Positions 34,244 to 42,651 of a stretch of 64,000 nt of DNA are shown piece by piece. The stretch lies in NCBI GenBank assembly GCA_028289065.1, contig JAQGHA010000013.1, positions 1 to 64,000 on the forward strand, in the 5' to 3' direction. Both the position numbers and the translations under genes were made by a program. How positions within the stretch are numbered: position 1 is the stretch's first letter; each line of letters opens with the position of its first letter. The notes under the pieces are model-generated. The model did no database searches. It had not been told where the DNA came from and saw only the letters and a program-made list of their open reading frames with translations. The DNA is from Candidatus Saccharimonadota bacterium. Lineage in GTDB: Bacteria; Patescibacteriota; Saccharimonadia; Saccharimonadales; Saccharimonadaceae.

Positions 34244-35350
34244 ATGCAAAGGCCTTCCGCGAAGAAGCCAGCCGATTCATTTCTGCCCAAAATGCTCGTG
34301 TGGTTCAAACAACACAAAAAGCTCGCAATAATCTTGGGTATTATTTTAGTGCTGTGTATTGCGGCCGCATCGGTTGCAGCCTTTTATTCTTTAACTCAAA
34401 AGCCGCCTGTAGAAGTAACGCAAACAGTGAAACCGGCGCCATTACCCGTTCCTGAGCCAATTAAATATTATTCACCATTAACTGGTGCACTCGTTGAAAC
34501 CGAAGCTGCCACTCACCAAGCTGTAACTGGCCTTATGATGGAAAACAGCCCAGATGCTCGGCCGCAATCTGGGTTAAAAAATAGTGGCGTAGTATTTGAG
34601 GCCATTGCCGAAGGTGGCATAACCCGTTTCTTAGCCTTATACCAAGAACAAAAGCCTCAGCTTATCGGCCCGGTCCGTAGTGTTCGTTTGTACTACGTTG
34701 ATTGGGTGGCTGCCTTTGACGCTAGCGTCGCCCATATTGGCGGTAGCGCCGCGGCCTTAAAAGAAGTTCGTAACGGCAACTATCGCGACATCGACCAGTT
34801 CTTTAACGCCCCGGCTTATTGGCGAGCCAGTGACCGTTATGCACCTCATAATGTATATACGAGTTTTGAAAAACTGGATGCTTTGAATGCGAAAAAAGGC
34901 TACACCACTTCTGATTTCACAGGTTTCACTCGTAAAGATAGCGTTGCAACAATTCCTGCAGCCAGCAGTATCGACGTTAAAATAAGTGGCCCTTTGTTTA
35001 ATAGCCATTACAATTACAACCCGACAAATAACACCTACGACCGTTCGCAAGCTGGCGCGGCCCATACCGATAGGGAAGCCGGCCAAATAAGCCCACGAGT
35101 GGTTATTGCTATGAAAGTAGACCAGAAAAAGATATTTGAAGATGGCTACCGTGAACAAATTGATGCTATTGGCAGTGGTTCAGCCACTATATTCCAAGAT
35201 GGCACCGTCCAGGAAGTAACCTGGCGCAAAACCAGCAAAACCGCTCAAATTACGTTCACCGATGCCGCCGGCAAAGATGTACCATTAGCTCGAGGGCAAA
35301 CTTGGATTACGGCGATTCCAAATGGCAGCGGGAGCGTATCATGGCAGTAA
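34244..35350 (+). CDS. DUF3048 (YerB-like) membrane-anchored protein
   Basis: The 368-residue protein has an N-terminal membrane helix (about residues 25-46, LAIILGIILVLCIAAASVAAF) and an extracytoplasmic DUF3048 pair of domains: SPLTGALVE, GLMMENSPDARPQSGLKNSGVVFEAIAEGGITRF, PVRSVRLYYVDWV, and NDxx-like repeats in the C-terminal part. The function of YerB proteins is unknown; they are surface exposed. The start at 34244 lies eight bases after the -10 box. The 3' end overlaps the histidine kinase start by ten bases, so it belongs to the two-component operon and could be its sensor partner. Confidence 0.88.
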   Translation: MQRPSAKKPADSFLPKMLVWFKQHKKLAIILGIILVLCIAAASVAAFYSLTQKPPVEVTQTVKPAPLPVPEPIKYYSPLTGALVETEAATHQAVTGLMMENSPDARPQSGLKNSGVVFEAIAEGGITRFLALYQEQKPQLIGPVRSVRLYYVDWVAAFDASVAHIGGSAAALKEVRNGNYRDIDQFFNAPAYWRASDRYAPHNVYTSFEKLDALNAKKGYTTSDFTGFTRKDSVATIPAASSIDVKISGPLFNSHYNYNPTNNTYDRSQAGAAHTDREAGQISPRVVIAMKVDQKKIFEDGYREQIDAIGSGSATIFQDGTVQEVTWRKTSKTAQITFTDAAGKDVPLARGQTWITAIPNGSGSVSWQ

Positions 35351-36912
35351 TTAATAAACCACAACTGGTTAAGGATTTCTTCCCTCGCTTCAAACGTGGC
35401 GCTATTTTTCTTATCATTATTTTGCAGGTAGTTATTCTTTTATCCATCGCCGTTGCCTTACAATACTTTGGCTTCTTCAATGACAACCCGCTGGCATTTG
35501 TGGGCACATTAGTTGCCCAAAGCGTACTAGGTGTCATCGCGTCACTCATATTATTCCGTTTCGTGGCTCAGCCAATTAAACACCTACTAGCCGCCATCAC
35601 CCATATTGCTGGGGAACCAACCAGCACCACACCACCAAACCCTAACGAAGAACACTTTGCTAAAAACGGCTTCAAACCGGTGCTTCAAACTATCTACCAA
35701 TTAGCAGCCGATACACCAAACCCCTTAGCCGAAGGCGAGGCTCAACTTAATAAAGCAACGTCAACCGGCGTTATTGAAACCAGCTCAAAAGCGTCAATTG
35801 AAGGGGCGCTGGATGCAACGATCTGTGGGTTTGTGGTGATGAATTCTGATCGAAAAATTACCTATGCTAATAAAGCGACGCCGTTACGAGTCGACCAAAA
35901 TGGCGTTCAATCTTTGGACCTCTTGTTTAACGAAAACGACACCATTGATACCTGGTGGGATGAGTGCGACAAGAATGCAGTTCGGGCTGAGAACACTTGG
36001 CCGCGCATTACCAACAAAATGCCAAACGAAGAGGATCGCCGCTATTTCGACGTAATTGCTTCATATAACAAAGGTACTTCCAGCGAAGTTGTTATTACTT
36101 TGATTGATCGCACCCATCTATATAGCGTTGGCGAAGAAGAGCTGGATTTCATTGCCTTTGCTGCCCACGAACTTCGGGGGCCAATTACGGTTATTCGCGG
36201 TTACCTTGACGTGTTACAAGATGAATTAAGTGAAGTATTGCAACCGGACCAAAAAGAATTATTCCACCGGCTGACGGTTTCGGCAAACCGATTGTCGGGC
36301 TATATTAATAATATTTTGAACACCTCACGCTTTGACAGGCGACACCTTAAAATGCACTTGGCCCAAACTACCTTGGCGGACGTCTACGATACCATCCGCG
36401 ACGACATGCAGTTACGGGCTAGCTCTCAAGCCCGCTCGTTGGCCGTTACTATACCCGATGGCCTACCAAATATTGCCGCCGATACAGCCAGCCTCAGCGA
36501 AGTGTTCGCTAACCTGATCGATAACGCGATTAAATATAGTAACGATGGTGGAGTGATTAATGTCATTGCCACCTCGAAGGGTGACACGGTTGAAATTGCT
36601 ATTGAAGACTTCGGAATCGGTATGCCCGGAAACGTAGTTAGTAACCTATTCCAAAAGTTCTACCGCTCACACCGTTCACGGGAATCCGTAGCCGGGACAG
36701 GCATCGGCTTATACATAAGTAAGGCAATCGTCGAATCACATGGCGGAAATATAAGTGTACGCAGCGAAGACGGCAAGGGCAGCACATTTACCGTATCGCT
36801 ACCAACCTACCAAATAGTTGCAGACAAGCTCAAAGCAGGTAATAATGGAAATGAAGTATTGATTAATAACGAAGGTGGATGGATTAAAAACCATACCATG
36901 TATAGGGGATAA
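35341..36912 (+). CDS. Sensor histidine kinase
   Basis: A 523-residue kinase from ATG at 35341: two membrane helices (about 15-42 and 50-75), a linker and PAS-like region (IEGALDATICGFVVMNSDRKITYANKA), HisKA with FAAHELRGPIT (phospho-His276), then HATPase motifs NLIDNAIKYS (N box), DFGIGMPG (G1) and GTGIGLYISKAI (G2). With only a short loop between the helices it may sense the membrane or a partner such as the DUF3048 protein. The longer frame from 35302 is only read-through of the previous gene. Confidence 0.95.
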   Translation: MAVINKPQLVKDFFPRFKRGAIFLIIILQVVILLSIAVALQYFGFFNDNPLAFVGTLVAQSVLGVIASLILFRFVAQPIKHLLAAITHIAGEPTSTTPPNPNEEHFAKNGFKPVLQTIYQLAADTPNPLAEGEAQLNKATSTGVIETSSKASIEGALDATICGFVVMNSDRKITYANKATPLRVDQNGVQSLDLLFNENDTIDTWWDECDKNAVRAENTWPRITNKMPNEEDRRYFDVIASYNKGTSSEVVITLIDRTHLYSVGEEELDFIAFAAHELRGPITVIRGYLDVLQDELSEVLQPDQKELFHRLTVSANRLSGYINNILNTSRFDRRHLKMHLAQTTLADVYDTIRDDMQLRASSQARSLAVTIPDGLPNIAADTASLSEVFANLIDNAIKYSNDGGVINVIATSKGDTVEIAIEDFGIGMPGNVVSNLFQKFYRSHRSRESVAGTGIGLYISKAIVESHGGNISVRSEDGKGSTFTVSLPTYQIVADKLKAGNNGNEVLINNEGGWIKNHTMYRG

Positions 36913-36914
36913 CC

Positions 36915-37286
36915 GTGGCTATTAAAACTATTCTGATTGTCGAAGACGACCGATTCATTGGTGAAATGTACGTACGCAGCTTGAAAAAGTCCGGCTACGA
37001 AGTTGACTGGATGGTGGATGGCAACGATGGGTTGATCGCCGCTCGCAATAAACAATACGACCTTATACTTCTCGACGTTATGCTACCCGAACGACGTGGC
37101 AGTGAAATTTTAGAAGCGCTACGTGGCACCGAAGATTTAATTCCACATTCAAAAGTTCTGGTACTCACCAACTTCGAACAAGATGACGAATCACGTATGG
37201 CTATGGAAGCCCGGGCCGATGGTTACCTTATTAAAGCGGAGATTACCCCAAGTAAATTACTCTCTGTCATTGAACGGCTTGGCTAA
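36915..37286 (+). CDS. Single-domain response regulator
   Basis: A 123-residue CheY-like receiver with GTG start (AGGGGAT before it), acidic pair EDD near residue 12, phosphoacceptor Asp54 (ILLDVMLPE), Thr in VLTNFE and Lys in YLIKAE. There is no output domain, so it works by protein contact or is a phosphate sink. It starts two bases after the kinase stop. Confidence 0.95.
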   Translation: MAIKTILIVEDDRFIGEMYVRSLKKSGYEVDWMVDGNDGLIAARNKQYDLILLDVMLPERRGSEILEALRGTEDLIPHSKVLVLTNFEQDDESRMAMEARADGYLIKAEITPSKLLSVIERLG

Positions 37287-37287
37287 T

Positions 37288-37950
37288 ATGGACAGCAATC
37301 ATCAGCTTGATGCGCCTAATGATACCGAGTTTAAAAACATCGAACACATCCAAGATCGAAGTGACCTCACGGGCATTTACCGCGAAGCTGGCAAGCCATA
37401 TGAAGGTGAAATTCTTTCGGCTGAAGACCGTGCCAAAACAAAGGCCGAAGAACTTGAAGCCATTACCAGCGGACTTGGACGGTCAGCGCTTAGCATTGGC
37501 CTGTTCGTGCCATACCCGTTCATAAGCGGGCTATTACTGTCTGTAGGGCTGTATACTGCCGTAGGTATACATCCAATTGTCTTAGCAATATTGGTTTTTC
37601 TGGCTGGTGGCTTTTGGTTAATTAGTTCGTACAAAGCATACTCGTCAATTTTTAAAACCTTTTATAAACACGCTCTGCGCGCTGGACCATTCTTGGTAGT
37701 GGCACTTATTAATATAATGTTGGCATCGCAAATAATTTACGACTTGGTCGTTAACGAATTCGCCAGCGAGTCATTGTTATTCAACGCCGCCTTAATGTCG
37801 TTGTTACTGCTAATGTACAGCCTTATCGTGACGTACATATTATTAGGGATCTGGGGTAACTCGAAACTCAGTTCTGCTATAAAAGTGCTCGTATCGGCAC
37901 TTACTATCGCCGTTTCTGGCTTTTTCGTACTGATTACCTACCTGAACTAG
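37288..37950 (+). CDS. Four-helix membrane protein of the two-component operon
   Basis: From ATG at 37288, directly after the regulator stop, the protein has 220 residues: a charged N-terminal 70 residues, then about five hydrophobic segments (LSIGLFVPYPFISGLLLSVGLY, PIVLAILVFLAGGFWLIS, GPFLVVALINIMLASQIIY, LFNAALMSLLLLMYSLIVTYILL, VSALTIAVSGFFVLITYL). No family is recognised. The longer frame from 37183 overlaps the regulator and is rejected. It could be a target or partner of the signal pathway. Confidence 0.8.
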   Translation: MDSNHQLDAPNDTEFKNIEHIQDRSDLTGIYREAGKPYEGEILSAEDRAKTKAEELEAITSGLGRSALSIGLFVPYPFISGLLLSVGLYTAVGIHPIVLAILVFLAGGFWLISSYKAYSSIFKTFYKHALRAGPFLVVALINIMLASQIIYDLVVNEFASESLLFNAALMSLLLLMYSLIVTYILLGIWGNSKLSSAIKVLVSALTIAVSGFFVLITYLN

Positions 37951-38088
37951 AGTGGACAGGGAAGAGGGGATTTGGTAAGATTGCTTAGTTGTAATAACAA
38001 CAAATTCACAAAATTTGGTCCCGTACTTTGTACGGACCCACTCGGCTCGGTAATCTAAACCAAGCTTTCAGATTACGCTCACCTTCAT

Positions 38089-38163
38089 GGTCCCGTCGTC
38101 TAACGGTTAGGACACCAGGTTCTCATCCTGGCAATCGGAGTTCGATTCTCCGCGGGATCACCA
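38089..38163 (+). tRNA. tRNA-Glu (anticodon CUC)
   Basis: Acceptor GGTCCCG/CGGGATC, D-arm GTCTAACGGTTAGGAC, anticodon stem CCAGG/CCTGG around TTCTCAT (anticodon CTC), T-arm CGGAG/CTCCG with TTCGATT, then A and encoded CCA. The region before it (38020-38075) contains GGTCCCGTAC folded against GTACGGACC, a partial copy of the tRNA start. Confidence 0.95.
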
Positions 38164-38178
38164 TAGAAAGTACGTCAC
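38152..38178 (+). repeat. tRNA-Glu 3' end repeat, left copy
   Basis: GATCACCATAGAAAGTACGTCAC (38156-38178) spans the tRNA 3' end and its terminator. The copy at 39227-39249 agrees at 19 of 23 positions. The 1.07 kb between holds one gene. Confidence 0.75.
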
Positions 38179-38195
38179 GTTATGTGGCGTTTTTT
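38172..38195 (+). terminator. tRNA-Glu terminator
   Basis: ACGTCAC, loop GTTAT, GTGGCGT and six T. Confidence 0.8.
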
Positions 38196-38243
38196 CTATT
38201 CTATACTACTATTGTTCGTCAACTTATTTGATACAATAATGGC

Positions 38244-39146
38244 ATGGAACCTAATTCTGAATATAGTCAGTCAAATGAGAATAGTAATAATGATACTTCC
38301 GGTAGCGTATTTATGCGATTTTTTCGGAAACACCGTCGGAGCTCCACAGAAGATAGTTATCCCACTACAACACTACAACAACCCGAAAAAAAAGAACTTT
38401 TTTCGCTTGAGGCAAAACCAACATGGGGCAATCCGACAGTTTTAAAGCTAATGCCACAGCAAATTACAGAGACGTTATACAATGCAGGCATTGAGCAAAG
38501 ACCAGAAGAGGCACAGGTCGTCCGGTATGTCGGCGGAATTGATCCAGACTTAACCATTGACGCTCAACTTACCTTTAGTGACTATGCCAAAAAACACAAT
38601 CTCGACACCTCAAAACCACTGGAGGCGGTTTCACTTTACACAGGTAGTCTAACCCTAGACGATTACTCCATTTTGCGTGATATAACAGGCTATTTACCTG
38701 ATAGTGATTCAAAACCAAATGTTAAGGCTCTTCTAAGTAAGATGACTCCGGCAGGTAAGGAGTTTATGGAAAACGTGGTACTACCTGCAAATCTTAAGAT
38801 TGGAGCCGCGTGGGAGGCCATGCTCGATGGCAATAAAAAACCTATTTCGTATTTTTATAATTTAAAGTTATCATTCACACCAAATATAGAAACCAAAACC
38901 GCGTATTGGGTCGGAGAAAATTATGGTGGAGAAATCTCCCGAACGTTCGGTCCTGCTATTGAAAACGGTGGTAGCGCAGGTCCAATTGCTAGTGGAGAAA
39001 TTATAGTTAAATTGAGAGATAACGTAGCGGGTCTACTATACATCAATAGCCTGCAAGCTAACACAACACAGTGGGCGGTCGACTCTTTTATACGGACTCA
39101 TATTTTGAATGAAAACGAAAATCGAATTGTCGCGACTCGTGGTTAA
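38244..39146 (+). CDS. Hypothetical protein, tRNA-Glu cassette cargo
   Basis: A 300-residue soluble-looking protein: an Asn/Ser-rich and basic N-terminus (FMRFFRKHRRSS near residue 25), then a globular part (GGIDPDLTIDAQLTFSDYAKK; AGKEFMENVVLPANLKIGAAW) ending in alternating strands. It has no Cys and no signal peptide. No family is recognised. It lies between two copies of the tRNA-Glu 3' end, so it is probably the cargo of an integrated unit. AT-rich, like the tRNA-Gln cassettes. Confidence 0.65.
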   Translation: MEPNSEYSQSNENSNNDTSGSVFMRFFRKHRRSSTEDSYPTTTLQQPEKKELFSLEAKPTWGNPTVLKLMPQQITETLYNAGIEQRPEEAQVVRYVGGIDPDLTIDAQLTFSDYAKKHNLDTSKPLEAVSLYTGSLTLDDYSILRDITGYLPDSDSKPNVKALLSKMTPAGKEFMENVVLPANLKIGAAWEAMLDGNKKPISYFYNLKLSFTPNIETKTAYWVGENYGGEISRTFGPAIENGGSAGPIASGEIIVKLRDNVAGLLYINSLQANTTQWAVDSFIRTHILNENENRIVATRG

Positions 39147-39226
39147 TGCTATTCTTTTTTCAAGTTTATCGTATCGTTACAACTGACTACTTCCGCCACT
39201 ATAGAGTTAAAAATCAGATAGGGAAG

Positions 39227-39265
39227 GGTCACCAAGCAAAGTACGTCACTTCGGTGGCGTTTTTT
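39227..39265 (+). repeat. tRNA-Glu 3' end repeat with terminator, right copy
   Basis: GGTCACCAAGCAAAGTACGTCAC followed by loop TTCG, GTGGCGT and T-run: the CCA end, the spacer and the terminator of tRNA-Glu are copied together. Confidence 0.75.
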
Positions 39266-39277
39266 GTTTGGATTTTT

Positions 39278-39299
39278 ACTAAACATAAGTATGTTTAGT
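39278..39299. promoter_or_regulatory. 22-base palindrome, possible operator
   Basis: ACTAAACATA, AG, TATGTTTAGT: perfect ten-base arms. A half site TATGTTTA recurs at 39336, beside the -10 region of the next gene. Confidence 0.6.
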
Positions 39300-39370
39300 A
39301 CTTCATATTTGATGTTACTATGCATTTATGTTAAAGTATGTTTATACTATTATTCAATGGAGGTCGAAAA

Positions 39371-39637
39371 ATGAACGAAGCATCATTTGAGTCGAAAAAA
39401 TCAACAGAATCTGACAGTCTTTCAAACGAAGACATTGAATTTTTTGAAGAAGATATTACAAGTTATATCATTGGTGAGTTTGGTGAAATACTCACAGAAG
39501 ACCCTGAGAAAAATCCTCTCGATTATGTTGATAGCATATCAAGTAAGTTAGGCGCAAACAGAAACACCGTACAGCTCTTGGCAACTCAACTTCGAGAAAT
39601 GCAAGTTCAAGGTCGCCGTCCATTTTTAGATAAGTAA
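39371..39637 (+). CDS. Small acidic protein with possible winged-helix end
   Basis: An 88-residue protein with GGAGG ten bases before ATG. The N-terminal half is very acidic (NEDIEFFEEDITSYIIGEFGEILTEDPE); the end (VDSISSKLGANRNTVQLLATQLREM) resembles a helix-turn-helix. With the palindrome at 39278 and its half site near the start, it could be an autoregulator; this is inference. No family is recognised. The longer frame from 39338 lacks a Shine-Dalgarno. Confidence 0.6.
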   Translation: MNEASFESKKSTESDSLSNEDIEFFEEDITSYIIGEFGEILTEDPEKNPLDYVDSISSKLGANRNTVQLLATQLREMQVQGRRPFLDK

Positions 39638-39786
39638 TTATGATTCATTTATAAATCGGGTAGCTTAGGTTCACCATAGTAGCATTACATATATAGAAAA
39701 GTGTCTTATAGTTGAAACGACTATGAGGCACTTTTTGGTATGTGCTAAATTGTTTGTTTTTGTCATGGTATTAAGCTCTGAAAAGT

Positions 39787-39831
39787 GTTGAGCCCCGTCC
39801 TTACGGAGCAAGGCTCAACGTTTAGACGGGG
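39787..39831 (-). other. 3' hairpin or pseudoknot after the 39832 gene
   Basis: GTTGAGCC (39787-39794) pairs with GGCTCAAC (39812-39819), and the overlapping CCCCGTC (39793-39799) pairs with GACGGGG (39825-39831). The second helix starts directly at the stop codon, so the two form either a pseudoknot or alternatives. Confidence 0.6.
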
Positions 39832-40179
39832 CTAGATGTCTTCAAAAAAAGGCAGGTTCGGTTCGGTTTGGTCGAACGACCAACCTTCGAAGTCTCGCAG
39901 GTCTGGCCATGAGTTTGCCATGGATCCATCTTCGAAGAGCAGGGTCATGTTCGCCTGAAGGTTACTGCGCTCAACGGCGTAGGAAATAGTCACGTGCACG
40001 ACCGCGCCGTGACCTTCTGGCACTTCCAGGTTCTCCCAGTTAACGGGACCGTAATGTCCAGAACCAGTGGCTTTCCACGCCACCGAACCGTCTTCGCGCA
40101 GTGCTCCCCAAACCGTTTCCATGTGAGTGTGAATGGTTGCCGATGCGCGGTCAACCTGTACAACCTTAGGTGCGTCCAT
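39832..40179 (-). CDS. GC-rich orphan protein, beta-rich
   Basis: A 115-residue acidic protein; the second of two adjacent ATG codons is preferred, five bases after AGGAG. Alternating strand pattern (KVVQVDRASATIHTHMETVWGAL; AVVHVTISYAVERSNLQANMTLLFED) suggests a small beta barrel or sandwich. No family is recognised. It has its own full promoter on the minus strand and a structured 3' end. GC-rich codon use contrasts with both neighbours. The leader contains TCAACG, complementary to CGTTGA shortly after the stop (weak, 6 pairs). Confidence 0.65.
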   Translation of the reverse strand: MDAPKVVQVDRASATIHTHMETVWGALREDGSVAWKATGSGHYGPVNWENLEVPEGHGAVVHVTISYAVERSNLQANMTLLFEDGSMANSWPDLRDFEGWSFDQTEPNLPFFEDI

Positions 40180-40211
40180 CATATCTCCTATCGTTGATGC
40201 GGACTAATGAT

Positions 40212-40240
40212 ACAATACAACTTTAATGGATTTTAGTCAA
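40212..40240 (-). promoter_or_regulatory. Sigma-70-type promoter of the 39832 gene
   Basis: On the minus strand TTGACT, a 17-base spacer and TATTGT. Confidence 0.75.
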
Positions 40241-40277
40241 TATAAGTCGAAAGGCTTATTTTTGTTATTATAACTAA

Positions 40278-40919
40278 ATGATTGAAAAGCGAACAAAACT
40301 TATTATCGTTCCGGGGCATGCTTCCTTTAAAGAAGATGTGACATTGCCACTCTCCGCAAAAGTGGACGATGACAGCCTATGGGCACTTCAAAGCTTTCAA
40401 GCCGGTGAGCCTGGATTCTACATTAAACATATCAAAAAGGGATTGGAATTAACGGACGAAGATTCGCTCCTAATGTTTTCCGGTGGTCGCACAAGAGCTG
40501 CATCAGGGAAGTTCTGGAGTGAAGCTAAAACCTACTCTGAAATCGCAAAGCTTCTTTCGACTAAAGCACCACATGCCGTTCTGGAGGAATACGCACGAGA
40601 TTCATACCAAAATCTCGACTATAGTTTGCGCGAATTCAAATCTATTACTGGGGCGATGCCTACGAAAGTCTTTGTAGTTGGATGGGCGTTTAAAGCAGAC
40701 CGCTACCAATTTCATGCACAGACGCTTGGCATCCCAATGCAAAATTTTGAATATATAGGCGTCAATAATCCTATAGAAAGCGAGCTTGCTGGTGCACTAA
40801 AAGGTGAACTAGTCACATTAGAAGCATTCAAGGCTACGCCGCTTGGCAACGAGGGTGTTCTTTTAGAGAAAAGGCTTCAGCGGGATCCTTGGGGTGATGG
40901 AGAACCGCAGGATTATTAA
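40278..40919 (+). CDS. DUF218 (YdcF/SanA-like) protein
   Basis: A 213-residue protein with the DUF218 pattern: TKLIIVPGHA at the start, LLMFSGGRTRAASG, LEEYARDSYQNLDYSL and KVFVVGWAFKADRYQFHAQTLGI. DUF218 proteins such as YdcF and SanA have a Rossmann-like fold and affect the envelope; the biochemical role is unsettled. It has no membrane helix, so it is a cytosolic version. TATTAT lies a few bases before the ATG, so the mRNA is nearly leaderless. It is AT-rich, unlike the orphans on both sides. Confidence 0.85.
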   Translation: MIEKRTKLIIVPGHASFKEDVTLPLSAKVDDDSLWALQSFQAGEPGFYIKHIKKGLELTDEDSLLMFSGGRTRAASGKFWSEAKTYSEIAKLLSTKAPHAVLEEYARDSYQNLDYSLREFKSITGAMPTKVFVVGWAFKADRYQFHAQTLGIPMQNFEYIGVNNPIESELAGALKGELVTLEAFKATPLGNEGVLLEKRLQRDPWGDGEPQDY

Positions 40920-40943
40920 AACTTTACTTGCCTGCACGATATA

Positions 40944-40972
40944 TTGACTTTATTAGCATTTTATTTTACAAT
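40944..40972 (+). promoter_or_regulatory. Sigma-70-type promoter of the 41020 gene
   Basis: TTGACT, 17-base spacer, TACAAT. Confidence 0.8.
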
Positions 40973-41019
40973 ATAACTGTCCTTTAAAATCGATTGTCTA
41001 CCTTGGAATAGGAACATCA

Positions 41020-41478
41020 ATGCGCCTCATCACGAATCTGTCATCCGCACAGTTGGAAGTCAACGGGAACACATTGCGACTCGACTGCCAAGCACTTCTA
41101 CTAGAGGGCACGGCGATTGGCAAGGCTACGCCTATCCAGCGCCTTCGAGGTTTCGGCCCCGATTCCGCCTGGCCAGTTTTCAGCCTGTGGCTGAGCTGCA
41201 ACCATCTCGAGTACAAGATGGAGAACGCCGAAAGCGACCAGCTCATCCTGAACAGCGATGTACAGCCGGAGGGTCGTCCGATCTTCAGCGGTGCAACCAT
41301 GAAGTTCGTCGATGGCACCGAGCTGTCCCTACATGCCCAAGATGACGAGCAACCATTCGACATCTCCGACCACGAGGACTACGAGGTTGTCTGGAAAGAG
41401 CTATTTTATAGGTCGGTTAGTTACTACAACGGCCCTAATTTCCCTCTACTCCAATTCGTTCCAAAGTACCTCGTGTAG
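41020..41478 (+). CDS. GC-rich orphan protein
   Basis: A 152-residue soluble acidic protein with strand-like segments (LSSAQLEVNGNTLRLDCQALLLEG; FSGATMKFVDGTELSLHAQ). No family is recognised. It has its own promoter and a leader of about 40 bases. Leader bases 40995-41001 (TGTCTAC) are complementary to GTAGACA at 41475-41481 across the stop codon, and 40978-40982 (TGTCC) to GGACA at 41483-41487, so the two helices are nested. A CGCCCCGC/GCGGGGCG terminator with a T-run follows. Codon use is GC-rich. Confidence 0.65.
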   Translation: MRLITNLSSAQLEVNGNTLRLDCQALLLEGTAIGKATPIQRLRGFGPDSAWPVFSLWLSCNHLEYKMENAESDQLILNSDVQPEGRPIFSGATMKFVDGTELSLHAQDDEQPFDISDHEDYEVVWKELFYRSVSYYNGPNFPLLQFVPKYLV

Positions 41479-41491
41479 ACACGGACATCCC

Positions 41492-41551
41492 GCCCCGCAA
41501 GCAAGCAACGTCATCACTGGCGATGTTAGCTAGCGGGGCGTTCGCTTTTTA
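41492..41551 (+). terminator. Terminator of the 41020 gene
   Basis: CGCCCCGC pairs with GCGGGGCG about 40 bases later, then TTCGCTTTTT. Confidence 0.75.
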
Positions 41552-41580
41552 TATACAACTCACGCCAATCAACAATTTCT

Positions 41581-42318
41581 TCATTTTAATAAGAAAATCG
41601 CGCCTACCAACGCACCAAATGCTAATGCATATTTCGCAAACGTCTCACCCTTTTTAATAGCGAATCGGGTGCCAATATAGCTCCCTATACTACCACCAAG
41701 AATAGCTGCTAAAGCATGCAGGAGTAAAAAATTACCCTGAAAAGCGAGAATAGCAAATATCACCCCTGATTGCACCAGCCCAATGAGCCTTCGTAGTGCT
41801 GTACTTTGTAAAATGGTTAAATCGAATAACTGCGATAATCCGATGGCAATCAATATTGAAAATGCACTACTAGAAATGATAGAGCTTGCTAGAAGTAACA
41901 GTGTCAATAATCCAACACCTACATTTCGATATTGTGTAGGTATTTTTATTTTACGTCGATCAATAAACAACATAGGAATGGATAGGATTGTAATCACCGC
42001 TAGCATAGTTTTAAACGAACTTGTATCAATATGTATGAGTGTGAGCGCGCCGATGATTGAAACAATGGCTGTAATTATTACCAAAGTTATTGTCCGTTTT
42101 TTATGAGAAGGGAAATGGTCTGTTTTACGAAAAGCCGCTAATGAGCTTGCGCCCATGCCAATTGCCATAAACCCGCCAGTTGTTGCACCCTGTGCTGGCG
42201 TCATACCGCTCAAAAGCCAATATGGTGCCATCAGGTAGCCACCACCGCCACCAGCGATACCGCTTAAAATACTTGATATCAGAGCAACGAGAAATGTTGC
42301 CAAATAAATAACTTCCAT
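41581..42318 (-). CDS. TauE/SafE-family membrane transporter
   Basis: A 245-residue protein with about eight membrane helices and the duplicated TauE/SafE signature: first half LSGIAGGGGGYLMAPYWLLSGMTPAQGATTG, second half ILGGSIGSYIGTRFAIKKG. The family exports sulfite, sulfoacetate or related anions or imports them; the substrate here is unknown. Length is typical. It is AT-rich like the core genes and monocistronic. Confidence 0.9.
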   Translation of the reverse strand: MEVIYLATFLVALISSILSGIAGGGGGYLMAPYWLLSGMTPAQGATTGGFMAIGMGASSLAAFRKTDHFPSHKKRTITLVIITAIVSIIGALTLIHIDTSSFKTMLAVITILSIPMLFIDRRKIKIPTQYRNVGVGLLTLLLLASSIISSSAFSILIAIGLSQLFDLTILQSTALRRLIGLVQSGVIFAILAFQGNFLLLHALAAILGGSIGSYIGTRFAIKKGETFAKYALAFGALVGAIFLLK

Positions 42319-42651
42319 TATTTTCCTTGTTTGTTTTGTTATAAGAGAATGCGCTGAATAGCGGCTAATATAATTCTATTATAGCATAGGCATTTTAATA
42401 TGTCAAGTAAGTAAAGTTCCATCAACGTTCCTAGTTGTAAGCAACCCGCCTCAGTCGTATAATTAATACCAGACGACACATACACTGGCATTCGCAAAGC
42501 ATCCCTGGAAGTCTATATACAATCTCGGCTCCCTGTCGCGAGGATACTATCAACGGTTAGTACACTCCACCAGTTAGCCTTATAAATTAAACCCGTACAG
42601 CTAAGCAGTTTGTTTTAGTTGTTTTTTATTTATAAAGACTATGGAGATTAC
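42319..42651. other. Intergenic region with a promoter and no clear gene
   Basis: No convincing ORF over 40 codons. A promoter at 42435-42463 faces right. The 190 bases after it hold only modest hairpins and lead into the 50-codon ORF at 42652, so they are either a long leader or a small RNA. Confidence 0.5.
42435..42463 (+). promoter_or_regulatory. Promoter without an adjacent gene
   Basis: TTGTAA, 17-base spacer, TATAAT. The next start codon is 188 bases downstream. Confidence 0.6.
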
